DNA from: Paractinoplanes lichenicola
Lineage (GTDB): Bacteria > Actinomycetota > Actinomycetes > Mycobacteriales > Micromonosporaceae
Assembly: GCF_016785085.1 (NCBI RefSeq)
Contig: NZ_JAENHO010000004.1
Span: forward strand, 372,001-436,000
Reading direction: 5' to 3'
Length of the DNA: 64,000 nt
In this document: positions 8,624 through 17,319 of the stretch, piece after piece
Layout: each line of letters begins with the position of its first letter
How positions within the stretch are numbered: position 1 is the stretch's first letter
Notes under the pieces: model-generated
Told to the model about the DNA's origin: nothing
Seen by the model: the letters and a program-made list of their open reading frames with translations, nothing else
The model's database searches: none
Made by a program: the position numbers and the translations under genes

Positions 8624-8638
8624 GTCTCACCTTGAGAC
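8624..8638. promoter_or_regulatory. Palindrome GTCTCACCTTGAGAC (putative operator)
   Basis: A perfect GTCTCA-N3-TGAGAC inverted repeat upstream of the small membrane protein/LacI operon. The same pattern occurs twice around the monooxygenase leader gene at 33568 and 33839. The left edge of this copy is 35 nt from the start codon at 8589, the same distance as the copy at 33839 is from the start codon at 33804. It is probably a binding site for a shared Fis-type or other dimeric regulator. Confidence 0.5.
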
Positions 8639-8697
8639 GGCGGCGACCAGTCCTACCCGGGGCGGGGGTCGCCGGTCGCCCGGAGACCCCCGCGAGG

Positions 8698-10698
8698 TCA
8701 GGCCAGCTTGTCGTCGCCGATGTGCGGGGTCGTGCTGCGGTCCACGTCGACCGTCGCGCGGGCGGCCACCTCACCGTTCGGGGCCAGGGCGGTCACGTGC
8801 AGGCGGCCGGCCGGCCAACCGTCGGGCAGGGTGGCGTCGACGGTGACGGCGGGGCTCAGCTCGTACGGCTTGGCCTCGACCGCCGGCCCGTCGACCGGGG
8901 GCAGCAGCGGGGCGGCCGAATAGACCGGCCCCCAGGCCCAGGTCAGGCGGCCGGCGAAGAGGTCCGGGCCGTGATGCGAGACGTGCGCGCCGAACGTTGC
9001 CGTCGGGCCGAGGATGTCGCGGCTCGGGGCCACGGGCAGCACGTCGAGCACGAGCGTGGTGGTGGCGTTGGCGTCGACGGGGGAGGCGCCGCCCAGGTCC
9101 TTGCGCTGCCGGTCGAAGGTGAGCAGGCCGGCCGACTCGTGTTCGATGTCGTAGAGCTCGGTGTAGACGTAGCCCGACAGCCGGTCGTGGCGGCGCAGCT
9201 CCTGGGTCTGCCAGCGCAGGTGCCAGCCGCGTTCGACGGCCGTGAAGCCGCCGCCGTATTCGCTGTTGAGGTTGGGCAGGCCGCGCAGCGGTTGCGACGG
9301 CACGGCGAGCGCCTTGTTGACGACGAAATCCGGGCCGAGCTTGACCGGGAAGTCGTCGCGCTCGCCCTCGACCAGGGCGCGCAGGGTGCGGGCCCAGCCG
9401 ATCGCGCTCTCGTCGTAGTAGTGCCAGTCGAGCAGGTCGGTGCGAACGTGGGTCCAGCCCGAGTTGTCGACGATGGGACGGCTCCGGTCGAGAGAAGCCA
9501 ATTTCCCGTACGCGGAAACGACTGCCTCCTGCTTGGCCGCGTCGCCCGGGATGTCCCAGTCGAGGCCCCACTCCTCGTTGTAGAGCCCCCAGATCACGAT
9601 CGCCGGGGAGTTGCCGTCGCGACGGACCATCGGCTCGATCTGCGCCTCGAACGCGGCCGTCGACGCCGCGCTGAACGTGCCGGTGGACGCGGGCTCACAC
9701 CACAGCAGCATGCCCAGCTTGTCGGCCAGGTGCACAAACCGCGGGTCCTCGAGCTTCAAGTGCTTCCGTACGAGGGTGTAGCCGAGCTCGCGGGCCAGTT
9801 CGAGATCGCGGATCATCGCGTCGTCGCCGGGCGGGGTGATGCCGGTCTCGGGCCAGTAGCCCTGGTCGAGCACGCCCTTGACGTAGAGCCGCTCCCCGTT
9901 GAGCAAAATCTCCTCACCACGCACCTCGACGCTGCGCAGCCCGGTGTAGCCGCGGACCCGGTCGACCCCGTCGGACGTTTCCAGCTCGACGTCGACGTAG
10001 TAAAGGTGAGGCGCCGAGGGGCTCCACAACGCCGGCTCGGCAATTTCCAGGATTATTTCGGAAATGTCCGAGGTGACAGCCGGGGCGCCGGCGAGGTTGA
10101 CCCGGATCGTCGCGCCTTCGGTGTTCGGGCCTGTGGCCTCTACCCGTACGACGATGCCGTCCAAGTTTTCGGTGGGGCGCAGCGACAGTGACGCGATGTG
10201 GGTGGCGGGGCGGGATTCCAGCCAGACGGACTGCCAGATTCCTGAGCTGGGCGTGAAGCAGACGCCGTCGTAGTCCGTACGGGGGACGCTTCTTTGTTTG
10301 CCGTGGGCGATTTCGCGTTTGTCGGCCGGGGCGTCGACTCGCACGACGAGTTCGTTCGTAGACGAGAGCGCGTCGGTGATGTCGGCCTCGAACGGCGTGT
10401 AGCCGCCCTCATGCTTGACGACCTCGATGCCGTTGACCCATACGGTGGTCAGGTGGTGGGCGGCCCCGAAATGCAGGACGATGCGCTGCCCGTCCCAGTC
10501 GGAAGGCACGTCGATTGTGCGCCGATACCAGCCGATCGGCTGCCAGTATTGCGCGAGGCCCGAGGCGCGGGTCTCCCAGGCGTACGGGACCTCGATCTGA
10601 CTGTCGAAAACGGGCTCGCCGAAGGAGAAATCCCAGGCGCCGTTGAGGCTGAGCCAGCTGTGCGAGCGGTCGAAATGCGGCCGCGGATACTCGTTCAT
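8698..10698 (-). CDS. Glycoside hydrolase family 2 (beta-galactosidase/beta-glucuronidase type)
   Basis: 666 residues with no signal peptide, so cytoplasmic. The GH2 order is clear: sugar-binding jelly roll (SWLSLNGAWDFSFGEP, WYRRTIDVP, VWVNGIEVVKHEGGYTPFE), immunoglobulin-like domain (~residues 165-265), then the TIM barrel starting LLNGERLYVKGVLDQG. The acid/base Glu is in IVIWGLYNEEWG (Glu375 by count), and NLNSEYGGG (Glu480) is the likely nucleophile. It lies 10 nt downstream of the ABC permease genes and so cleaves the imported sugar conjugate. AAAGG precedes the ATG. The exact glycosidic specificity is not readable. Confidence 0.88.
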   Translation of the reverse strand: MNEYPRPHFDRSHSWLSLNGAWDFSFGEPVFDSQIEVPYAWETRASGLAQYWQPIGWYRRTIDVPSDWDGQRIVLHFGAAHHLTTVWVNGIEVVKHEGGYTPFEADITDALSSTNELVVRVDAPADKREIAHGKQRSVPRTDYDGVCFTPSSGIWQSVWLESRPATHIASLSLRPTENLDGIVVRVEATGPNTEGATIRVNLAGAPAVTSDISEIILEIAEPALWSPSAPHLYYVDVELETSDGVDRVRGYTGLRSVEVRGEEILLNGERLYVKGVLDQGYWPETGITPPGDDAMIRDLELARELGYTLVRKHLKLEDPRFVHLADKLGMLLWCEPASTGTFSAASTAAFEAQIEPMVRRDGNSPAIVIWGLYNEEWGLDWDIPGDAAKQEAVVSAYGKLASLDRSRPIVDNSGWTHVRTDLLDWHYYDESAIGWARTLRALVEGERDDFPVKLGPDFVVNKALAVPSQPLRGLPNLNSEYGGGFTAVERGWHLRWQTQELRRHDRLSGYVYTELYDIEHESAGLLTFDRQRKDLGGASPVDANATTTLVLDVLPVAPSRDILGPTATFGAHVSHHGPDLFAGRLTWAWGPVYSAAPLLPPVDGPAVEAKPYELSPAVTVDATLPDGWPAGRLHVTALAPNGEVAARATVDVDRSTTPHIGDDKLA

Positions 10699-10708
10699 GG
10701 AAAGCCTT

Positions 10709-11557
10709 TCAGCCTTTGACGCTGCCGGCGAGGATGCCGTTGATGAAGTGGCGTTGCAGGAGAATGAAGACGAGCAGCAGCGGGATCATCGCGATGCTGC
10801 TGGCGGCGAGCAGTTCGCTCCAGACGGTGGCGAAGTCGGCGCCGATCCGGTTGCCGCTGATGTTCTGGGCCAGGGTCGAGAGCACCACCTGCAACGTCTG
10901 ATGCCGCTCGTCGTTGACGGCGACCACGGGCCAGACGAAGTCGTTGTAGACGTTCATCATGGTCAGCACCGCGAGCCCGGCCAGTCCGGGCCGGATCACC
11001 GGCACGACGATCCGCCGGAACACCCCGAATTCCGAGGCGCCGTCGACCCTTCCGGCGTCGAGCAGCTCGTCGGGAATGGCCGCGATCACCTGCCGCATCC
11101 AGAAGATGCTGAACGCGTCGATGCTGCCCGGCAGGATCAGCGCCTTGTACGTGTTGACCCAGCCCAGCGCGCTCATTTCCAGCAGCAACGGAATGATGAG
11201 CACGAGCGTGGGCAGCATCAGGGTCAGCAGCACGATTCCGAAGAGGACGTCCTTGCCGGGGAACTTGTATTTGGCGAACGCGTAACCGGCCAGGGGACAG
11301 AAGAACAGCGTCATGCCGCCCTTGATCGCGAGCACCAGTGCGGTGTTGGCGAAGCCGGTTCCGATCGGCACGTCGGCGAACATGGCCCGATAGCCGTCGA
11401 GCGTGACGTCGCCCAGGGTGAAGCCGAGCGGGTCGCTGATGATTTCCGCGGCCGGCTTGACCGACGAGCTGATCGCCCACCAGATCGGGTAGAGGAACAG
11501 CAACGCCAGTACGCCCAATAGTGCGTACGTGGGAATGCCTGGTCTTTTGTCATTCAT
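10709..11557 (-). CDS. Carbohydrate ABC transporter permease (MalG type)
   Basis: 282 residues starting MNDKRPGIPTYALLGVLALL at ATG 11557; the start lies inside the previous permease gene (8-nt overlap), which decides between this and the upstream alternative. Six transmembrane helices are visible, and the EAA loop that contacts the ATPase reads ELLDAGRVDGASEFGVFRRI. It carries the usual C-terminal RHFINGILAGSVKG. It forms the inner-membrane channel with the MalF-type partner. No dedicated ATPase gene is present here; such CUT1 systems commonly share an MsiK-type ATPase encoded elsewhere. Confidence 0.9.
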   Translation of the reverse strand: MNDKRPGIPTYALLGVLALLFLYPIWWAISSSVKPAAEIISDPLGFTLGDVTLDGYRAMFADVPIGTGFANTALVLAIKGGMTLFFCPLAGYAFAKYKFPGKDVLFGIVLLTLMLPTLVLIIPLLLEMSALGWVNTYKALILPGSIDAFSIFWMRQVIAAIPDELLDAGRVDGASEFGVFRRIVVPVIRPGLAGLAVLTMMNVYNDFVWPVVAVNDERHQTLQVVLSTLAQNISGNRIGADFATVWSELLAASSIAMIPLLLVFILLQRHFINGILAGSVKG

Positions 11558-12419
11558 CGCGCGCTCGCAGCAGCCGGACGGAGACAAGGGACAACGCGAA
11601 CACGAGGATCACCAGCAGGAACGAGTTGGCCGCCCCGGTGCCGAGGTCGGACGCCGTGATGTGGTCGTAGAGGTAGAGCCCGGCGGTGGTCGTGGAGCCG
11701 TACGGGCCGCCCTGGGTCACCACGAACGGCTCGGCGAACATCTGGAACACCGCGAGCGTCTGGATCACCAGCAGGAACGACAGGCTGCGGCGCATCAGCG
11801 GGACGGTCATCGACCAGAACTGCCGGGCCCGTGAGGCGCCGTCGAGGTCGGCCGCCTCGTACACGTGGCTGGGGACCGACTGGAGACCCGCGAGCAGGAT
11901 GATGATCGCGAACCCCGTCGTCTTCCACAGGAACAGCAGCGCCAGCGTCGGCTTGGACCAGGCGGTGCTGGTCAGCCAGCCCACGTCGGGCAGGCCGACC
12001 AGGTTGAGCGCGTGGTTGACCAGGCCGTAGTCGCGGTCGAAGACGACGATCCAGACCTGGGCCATGGCGACCAGCGGGGTCACGAACGGGGCGATGAACG
12101 CGACCCGGAACACCCCGCGCAGCCGCAGTTTCGCGTTGGACAGCAGCACCGCGGCGCCGAGGCCGGCGACGAGCTGGATCGGCACCACGAGCAACCACAT
12201 GACCGAGCTGTTGCCCAGCGACGCCCAGAATTCGGGGCTGGTCAGCAAATACGTGTAGTTGTCGAAGCCGATCCAGCGGGCCTCGCCGGCCCCGGTCCAC
12301 TTGGTGAAGCTCAACCGCAGCGCGTACGCCAAGGGGTACGCGCCGAAGGCGGCGAACACGAGGAAGAAGGGCAGGACGAAGACGTACGGCGCCGCTCTCC
12401 TTCGAAGGAGCGCGGACAT
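11550..12419 (-). CDS. Carbohydrate ABC transporter permease (MalF type)
   Basis: 289 residues, MSALLRRRAAPYVFVLPFFL, with six transmembrane helices and the EAA motif HVYEAADLDGASRARQFWSM. ATG 12419 shares its A with the last base of the binding-protein stop (TGATG), indicating translational coupling and fixing the start. A much longer open frame upstream of this ATG is a shadow of the binding-protein gene and its regulator. It pairs with the MalG-type permease in a CUT1 importer. Confidence 0.9.
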   Translation of the reverse strand: MSALLRRRAAPYVFVLPFFLVFAAFGAYPLAYALRLSFTKWTGAGEARWIGFDNYTYLLTSPEFWASLGNSSVMWLLVVPIQLVAGLGAAVLLSNAKLRLRGVFRVAFIAPFVTPLVAMAQVWIVVFDRDYGLVNHALNLVGLPDVGWLTSTAWSKPTLALLFLWKTTGFAIIILLAGLQSVPSHVYEAADLDGASRARQFWSMTVPLMRRSLSFLLVIQTLAVFQMFAEPFVVTQGGPYGSTTTAGLYLYDHITASDLGTGAANSFLLVILVFALSLVSVRLLRARDE

Positions 12420-13759
12420 CAGGCGCGGTCCACCAGGTTCCGCTGGATCTGCTTGGTCGACTCGGCGATCACGTCGTCCGGTGCCATCTGCCCCTGGATC
12501 AGCCGCTGCACGTTGTTGCCGAGATAGTCGACGGCCTTGGCCCACCAGGCCGGAATCGGGGCGGCGGCCGGGATCGTCTTGCTGGCCTCGACGGCGACCT
12601 TCCAGAGGTCCTGACCGCCGAGCGCCTCGACCGGCTTGAACAGCGGCTCGGCGTCGAGCGCGGGCAGGAACGCGGGCACCGAGGTGTTGAGCCCGCCGGG
12701 GTAGGTGTCGCTGGGGCCGTAGACCGCCTTGATGCCCTCGTCGCTGACGGTCAGGAACTCGTACAGGCGCCAGGCCAGCTCGGGGTTCTTGGCCTTGGCC
12801 GGGATGACGAAGCTGCTGCCGCCCATCGCGCCGCTGCGGGCGCCGCCCGGGGTCCAGGCGGGCAGCGGGGCCGCGCGCCACTTGCCCTTGGTCTTGCTGA
12901 GCAGGGTCTGCGGGGCGAAGTCGAACCAGATCGCCCACGGCACGAACGCCTGCGTGCCGTCCTCGAGCGCGGCGATGTCGGCCGGTTTCAGGTACGGGGT
13001 GTGGGTGACCAGCTTGTCGTCGACGGCCGACTTGATCCAGGTGAGGATCCGGCGGTACTCCTCGGAGTCGAGGCGCAGCTTGCCCTGGTCGTCGCTGAGG
13101 CTGGTGCCCTGCTGGTTGGCCAGCATCTCGAGCCAGAGCTGGCCCAGGAACGGGTCGGCGTCGAGGTGGATCGGCTTGGCCTTGGCGTTGCGCTCTTGCA
13201 GCTTCTTCGAGGCGGTCAGCAGATCGTCGTACGTGGCCAGGGACGCCGGGTCGATGCTCGCGTCCTGCAGCAGGTCCTCGCGGTAGTAGAGCAGGCCCGG
13301 GTTGAGGTCCCACGGGACGCCGTAGACCTTGCCGTCGACGGTGTTCACGCTCAGCTTCTGCGGGGCGATCTTGTCGCGGTACGGGGCGATCAGCGTGGTC
13401 AGGTCGTACAGGTGCTCGGCCTGACCGGCGATCTTCGCGTCGTCCCAGAACGAGCCGTCGGGCACCCCGGCCCCCGAGATCAGCGTGTTGGCCAGCTTGG
13501 CGTCGATGTCGACGGCCTGGTGGTCGACGGTGACGCCGGGGTTGGCGGCGGTGAACTTCTTGATCGCGGCGTCGAAGACCTTGAACAGGTCGCCCGAGCG
13601 GCTCCAGATCGTGAGGGATCCGGTGAGCGGGCCGGCGGACGACGACGCGGTCAGGGGCTGGGAGGTCGTGGTGTCGTCGCCACCGCCGCAGGCGGCGAGG
13701 GCGGTCAGGGCGGTGGCACCGGCAGCGCCGGCCAAAAGGGAACGGCGGGTGGTTGTCAT
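12419..13759 (-). CDS. TAT-exported lipoprotein, sugar ABC transporter substrate-binding protein
   Basis: 446 residues from ATG 13759, which has GGAGGAG at a good distance; the 26-codon upstream extension of the frame is not expected to be translated. The N-terminus combines a twin-arginine motif (TTTRRSLLAG) with a lipobox (TALAAC), so the protein is folded before export and lipid-anchored. The mature domain has the extracellular solute-binding family 1 pattern (GSLTIWSRSGD, DGKVYGVPWDLNPGLLYYRE, GGARSGAMGGSSFVIPAKAK, PELAWRLYEFL). It delivers the sugar to the two downstream permeases and is first in the operon SBP-permease-permease-GH2. Confidence 0.9.
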   Translation of the reverse strand: MTTTRRSLLAGAAGATALTALAACGGGDDTTTSQPLTASSSAGPLTGSLTIWSRSGDLFKVFDAAIKKFTAANPGVTVDHQAVDIDAKLANTLISGAGVPDGSFWDDAKIAGQAEHLYDLTTLIAPYRDKIAPQKLSVNTVDGKVYGVPWDLNPGLLYYREDLLQDASIDPASLATYDDLLTASKKLQERNAKAKPIHLDADPFLGQLWLEMLANQQGTSLSDDQGKLRLDSEEYRRILTWIKSAVDDKLVTHTPYLKPADIAALEDGTQAFVPWAIWFDFAPQTLLSKTKGKWRAAPLPAWTPGGARSGAMGGSSFVIPAKAKNPELAWRLYEFLTVSDEGIKAVYGPSDTYPGGLNTSVPAFLPALDAEPLFKPVEALGGQDLWKVAVEASKTIPAAAPIPAWWAKAVDYLGNNVQRLIQGQMAPDDVIAESTKQIQRNLVDRA

Positions 13760-13801
13760 ATCGGGCTCCTCCGAGCTGGTGGCAGCTCTGCAGACTCGCT
13801 C

Positions 13802-13844
13802 TGCAACGATGCAGACATCGTGCACGTAGCTCTGCAACGATGCA
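13802..13844. promoter_or_regulatory. Twin LacI-type operators between the sugar operon and its regulator
   Basis: Two copies of TGCAACGATGCA, a near-perfect palindrome of the LacI type with a central CG, lie at 13802-13813 and 13833-13844. Their centres are 31 bp apart, three helical turns, so two dimers could bind the same face. A third half-site-like GTTGCAT lies at about 13863. They sit between the start of the binding-protein gene (13759) and the divergent LacI gene (13902), so the regulator probably represses both. Confidence 0.75.
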
Positions 13845-13901
13845 AGACCTATGATGGGCGCGTTGCATTAAGCTGTCGGTCGACTCAGGGGAGGGCGGAC
13901 C

Positions 13902-14918
13902 ATGCGCGAGGCCACGCTGCGGGATGTGGCGACCCGGGCCGGGGTGTCGATCCGTACGGTGTCGAACGTCGTGAACGGCTACGCCCCGGTCTCCGACAGC
14001 CTGCGGGCCAAGGTCGAGACGGCGCTGACCGAGCTCGACTACCGGCCCAACCTGATCGCCCGCAACCTGAAACAGGGCCGCAGCGGCATGCTCTGCCTGG
14101 TCGTGCCCGAGCTCGACGTGCCCTACTTCGCCGAGTTGGCCCGCGCGGTCATCGCGGCCGGCCGCAAGCACGGCTACGCGGTCATGGTCGACCAGACCGA
14201 CGCCGACCCCGTACGGGAGAGGGAGCTGCTCACCCGCAACTCGCGGCTCACCCTGTTCGACGGGCTGATCCTGAGCCCGCTCACGCTCAGCGCCCAGGAG
14301 CTGCGCGAACGCGGCAACAAGACGCCGGTCGTGCTGCTCGGCGAGCACATCTTCGACGGCAGCTTCTCGCACGTGGCGATCGACAACGTGGCGGCCGCCC
14401 GCGAGGCCACCGAGCACCTGATCGGCCTGGGCCGCACCCGCATCGCGGCCGTCGGAGACCAGCCCTACCGTACGGGCGAGACCGCGCAACTGCGCACGGC
14501 GGGTTATCGGCAGGCGCTGGAAAGGGCCGGTCTCCCGTACGATCCGGCGCTGGTCCGCCCGACCGAGCGCTTCCATCGTCGCCTCGGCGCCACCGCCGCC
14601 ACCGCCCTGATGGCCCTCGACTCCCCGCCCGACGCGATCTTCTGCTACAACGACCTGCTCGCGCTGGGCGCCTTACGTGGCCTGCTCACGGCCGGCTTCC
14701 GGGTGCCCGACGACGTGGCCGTGATCGGCATCGACGGCATCGAGGAGGGCGAGTTCGCCACTCCCAGCCTGAGCACGATCGTCCCCGACAAGCAGGCGAT
14801 AGCGACGCTGGCCGTCGAGAGCCTGGTCGCCCTGATCGAGGGCGGCGCCGCCCCGGCCCCGGCCGAGGCGCGGGCCGCCCACACGCTCCTACCCCGCGAG
14901 AGCACCGTCGGTCGCTGA
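13902..14918 (+). CDS. LacI family regulator of the sugar ABC/GH2 operon
   Basis: 338 residues. The helix-turn-helix (TLRDVATRAGVSIRTVSNVV) and hinge (PNLIARNLKQGRSG) are canonical, followed by the periplasmic-binding-protein-like sensor domain (LCLVVPELDVPYFAELARAV, DGLILSPLTLS, PVVLLGEHI, PPDAIFCYNDLLALGALRGL, DDVAVIGIDGI). It is transcribed away from the transport operon across a 142-bp spacer containing two palindromic operators, the standard arrangement for a local repressor released by the transported sugar or its hydrolysis product. Confidence 0.92.
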   Translation: MREATLRDVATRAGVSIRTVSNVVNGYAPVSDSLRAKVETALTELDYRPNLIARNLKQGRSGMLCLVVPELDVPYFAELARAVIAAGRKHGYAVMVDQTDADPVRERELLTRNSRLTLFDGLILSPLTLSAQELRERGNKTPVVLLGEHIFDGSFSHVAIDNVAAAREATEHLIGLGRTRIAAVGDQPYRTGETAQLRTAGYRQALERAGLPYDPALVRPTERFHRRLGATAATALMALDSPPDAIFCYNDLLALGALRGLLTAGFRVPDDVAVIGIDGIEEGEFATPSLSTIVPDKQAIATLAVESLVALIEGGAAPAPAEARAAHTLLPRESTVGR

Positions 14919-14986
14919 CTCATCCGATCGCGTGGTCATTCGATCGGGGCCTGAGCGCGGGCGGGTGGTCGTCCAACAATGACGGC

Positions 14987-15409
14987 ATGAGAGCGCACCG
15001 ACTGGCCGGGCTGGTTGCCTTGTCCTTGCTGCCGATCGCCGTTCCCGCCCCGGCCGCCGCGGCGATCTCGGGCGAGCGTTACGCCTATCTCAAGGCCGTC
15101 GACCCGAAGACCCGGACGGTGACCTTCGACGTCGTCACCTGGTTCTGGGGTGCGGCCGCGACCAAGGCGTGCCGCGAGGACGGGCAGGAGATCCCGGACA
15201 TGGAATGGTGCAACGACTACTACTACCGCAACCCCGACACGAAGCTGCACACCGCCCGGGTCGCCGCGAAGGCCGTCGTTCTCGCGGTCTCGCCGCGGGA
15301 CGCGCGCCGCTTCGTGCCGGTCCCGTTGGCGCGGCTCCGATCCGGGCCCATCACTTTGCGGTTCCGCGACGGGGTGGTCATCCGGGTGGCCGAGGTCTTC
15401 GTGCCCTGA
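14987..15409 (+). CDS. Small secreted protein, unknown function
   Basis: 140 residues from ATG 14987, the only ATG that gives a signal peptide (MRAHRLAGLVALSLLPIAVP, cleavage after an Ala-rich AAAA). A far longer frame runs through here from upstream but is antisense to, or overlaps, better-supported genes. The mature part (SGERYAYLKAVDPKTRTVTF, then WFWGAAATKACREDGQE and EWCNDYYYRNPD) contains two Cys that could pair. I do not recognise the family. It lies downstream of the LacI gene on the same strand, with no visible operon partner. Confidence 0.7.
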   Translation: MRAHRLAGLVALSLLPIAVPAPAAAAISGERYAYLKAVDPKTRTVTFDVVTWFWGAAATKACREDGQEIPDMEWCNDYYYRNPDTKLHTARVAAKAVVLAVSPRDARRFVPVPLARLRSGPITLRFRDGVVIRVAEVFVP

Positions 15410-15594
15410 CTTTTGGACCTTGCTGCCCCGGGGGAACGCGATCGGTGCCCGATCGGGCCGACCCGGGCTGCCCGGTTGCGCCCCACCCGGCCGTCACGCA
15501 CCGTGAAGTGAGCGGTCAGGGTTGCGTTCCTCGAACAACGGGGGTCTATGTTGGGGATTGATCGGTTTTGTCCCTCTCCCCCGGAGGATTCCCC

Positions 15595-16422
15595 ATGCGT
15601 AAGTCAAGGTTTTTGATCGCGGCCACCGCCCTCACGGTGACCCTCGGCGCGGGCCTCACGGTCGGCTCCCGCAACGACACCGCCGAGGCCGCAGTGGTCT
15701 GGAACGAGGACTTCAACGGTCCGGCCGGCTCCGGCGTCGACACCTCGAAGTGGAATTTCGATACCGGCGGCCATGGCTGGGGCAACCAGGAGCTGCAGTA
15801 CTACACCGAGGGCACGAGCAACGTCGCCATGGACGGCGAAGGTCACCTGGTGATTACGGCGCGTAAGGGCAGCGGCGGGCACAACGACTGCTGGAACGGC
15901 GCCTGCCAGTTCACGTCGGGCCGCATCCAGACCTCGGGCAAGTTCACCCAGCAGTACGGACGGGTCGAGGCGCGGATCAAGGTGCCCGACGGCTCCGGCC
16001 TCTGGCCCGCCTTCTGGATGCTGGGCGGCGGCAACTGGCCCACGGACGGCGAGATCGACATCATGGAGGTCGTCGGCCGCGAACCCAACCAGCTCTTCGG
16101 CACGCTGCACGGCCCCGGCTACTCGGGCGGCGAGTCCTACGGCAACCAGATCGTCTCGGGCACGCCGTGGCACCAGGACTTCCACACGTACGCCGTGGAC
16201 TGGTCACCCAACCTGATCGTCTGGACCGTGGACGGCAACGAATTCTTCCGGGCCACCCCGGAATCGCTGCGGGCCGCCAAGGGCAACGTCGACTGGGTGT
16301 TCGAGCACAACTTCTTCATCATCCTCAACCTGGCCATCGGCGGAAACTTCGGCCAGGGCAACCCGGCCGGCCTCCCCGACGAGAGCCGCATGCTGATCGA
16401 CTACGTCCACGTCAGCAACTAG
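15595..16422 (+). CDS. Secreted GH16 endo-1,3-beta-glucanase (laminarinase type)
   Basis: 275 residues from ATG 15595 with CCCGGAGG nicely spaced upstream; the ATG 27 nt earlier lacks one. Signal peptide residues 1-~32 (ends AEA|AVVW). The GH16 catalytic motif is intact as DGEIDIMEVVG, with nucleophile Glu153, Asp155 and acid/base Glu158, in the ExDxxE form typical of laminarinases. The substrate-cleft Trp motif FWMLGGGNWP precedes it. There is no carbohydrate-binding module. It probably degrades fungal or algal beta-1,3-glucan outside the cell. It is convergent with the methyltransferase gene, overlapping by 4 nt. Confidence 0.93.
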   Translation: MRKSRFLIAATALTVTLGAGLTVGSRNDTAEAAVVWNEDFNGPAGSGVDTSKWNFDTGGHGWGNQELQYYTEGTSNVAMDGEGHLVITARKGSGGHNDCWNGACQFTSGRIQTSGKFTQQYGRVEARIKVPDGSGLWPAFWMLGGGNWPTDGEIDIMEVVGREPNQLFGTLHGPGYSGGESYGNQIVSGTPWHQDFHTYAVDWSPNLIVWTVDGNEFFRATPESLRAAKGNVDWVFEHNFFIILNLAIGGNFGQGNPAGLPDESRMLIDYVHVSN

Positions 16423-17192
16423 CTTCTCCCGGCGACCATCACCATGCGGTGGTGCTCCGCGGTCAACGGCTCGCCGTCCTCGCCGAAGCCGGCCACCTCG
16501 TCGAACCCGGCGGCGACCAGCCAGTCGCGCAGCTCGGGAAAGGCGAACAGCCGCTTCACGAACGTCAGGCGGCGGGCCCGGCCGTCCCGGATCACCGTCC
16601 GCTCCACCTCGAACCGCATCGTCAGCGGGTCGAGGTGGTGCCGGTCGACCAGCATGTCACCGTTGTCGAGGGCGGACGTGATCCGCGACGGCGGGACCGA
16701 GGCCAGAAACCGCGTCAGGTTGTCCAGATCCATCGCGACCCTGCCCTCGGGCCGCAGCACCCGAGCGATCTCGCCGAGCACGCCCCGATTCGTGGCGTCG
16801 TCGAAATACCCGTACGCGGTGGTCCAGTTGATCACCCGATCGAACCGGCCCGTCCAGTCCGGCAGCGCCCGCATGTCACCGGCCACGAACTCGACCTCCG
16901 CCGTTGCGTCGGCCCGCGCCCGCTCCAAGAAGACGGGGGACGAGTCGAGCCCGGTCACCCGGCAGCCACGCGCCGCCAGCGCGTTGGCCATCGTGCCGTG
17001 ACCGCAGCAGAGATCGAGCACCGCCATGCCCGGCGCCAGTTCGAGCAGTCGCCAGACAAGATCGACGGCCGCGTCCTCCCGATAGGCCGTGCCGACCAGG
17101 GGGCCGTGGGTGGGGCCTTTGCTCTCGGTGGCGAAGAAATGCAGATAGTCCTCTTCGTACATCGCCGTCGCGTCGAAAAGATCCGCCGTCAT
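16419..17192 (-). CDS. Class I SAM-dependent methyltransferase
   Basis: 257 residues from ATG 17192 (MTADLFDATAMYEEDYLHFF). Motif I for SAM binding is MAVLDLCCGHGTMANALAAR, motif II is VEFVAGDMRALPDWTGRFDR, and the LRPEGRVAMDLDN post-motif is present. It is a stand-alone Methyltransf_11/25-like enzyme with a small insert before the C-terminal beta strands (RLTFVKRLFAF). The substrate is unknown. Its 3' end overlaps the GH16 gene by 4 nt on the other strand. Confidence 0.88.
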   Translation of the reverse strand: MTADLFDATAMYEEDYLHFFATESKGPTHGPLVGTAYREDAAVDLVWRLLELAPGMAVLDLCCGHGTMANALAARGCRVTGLDSSPVFLERARADATAEVEFVAGDMRALPDWTGRFDRVINWTTAYGYFDDATNRGVLGEIARVLRPEGRVAMDLDNLTRFLASVPPSRITSALDNGDMLVDRHHLDPLTMRFEVERTVIRDGRARRLTFVKRLFAFPELRDWLVAAGFDEVAGFGEDGEPLTAEHHRMVMVAGRS

Positions 17193-17319
17193 GCCCCCGA
17201 CCGTAGAAACGCTGCCGCGCGCTCGCAACCGGCGCCGCGGAAGTCAGCGTGCCGCTGGCAATCCGGCGCCGCGGGAGGTGTCGGGGTGTGGGCTTGCGGA
17301 TGGGGGCCACAGTGGTGCC

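Noticed and set aside
11550..14576. Very long leftward open frame (1008 codons) spanning the SBP and the divergent LacI gene
   Set aside because: Only its last 289 codons are a real gene (MalF-type permease). The rest is antisense or frame-shifted shadow of the binding protein and LacI genes, with Arg/Ala/Gly-rich translation typical of high-GC noise.
13001..15409. Rightward 802-codon frame
   Set aside because: Most of it is antisense to the binding-protein gene and out of frame with the LacI gene; only the final 140 codons, from ATG 14987 with a signal peptide, look real.
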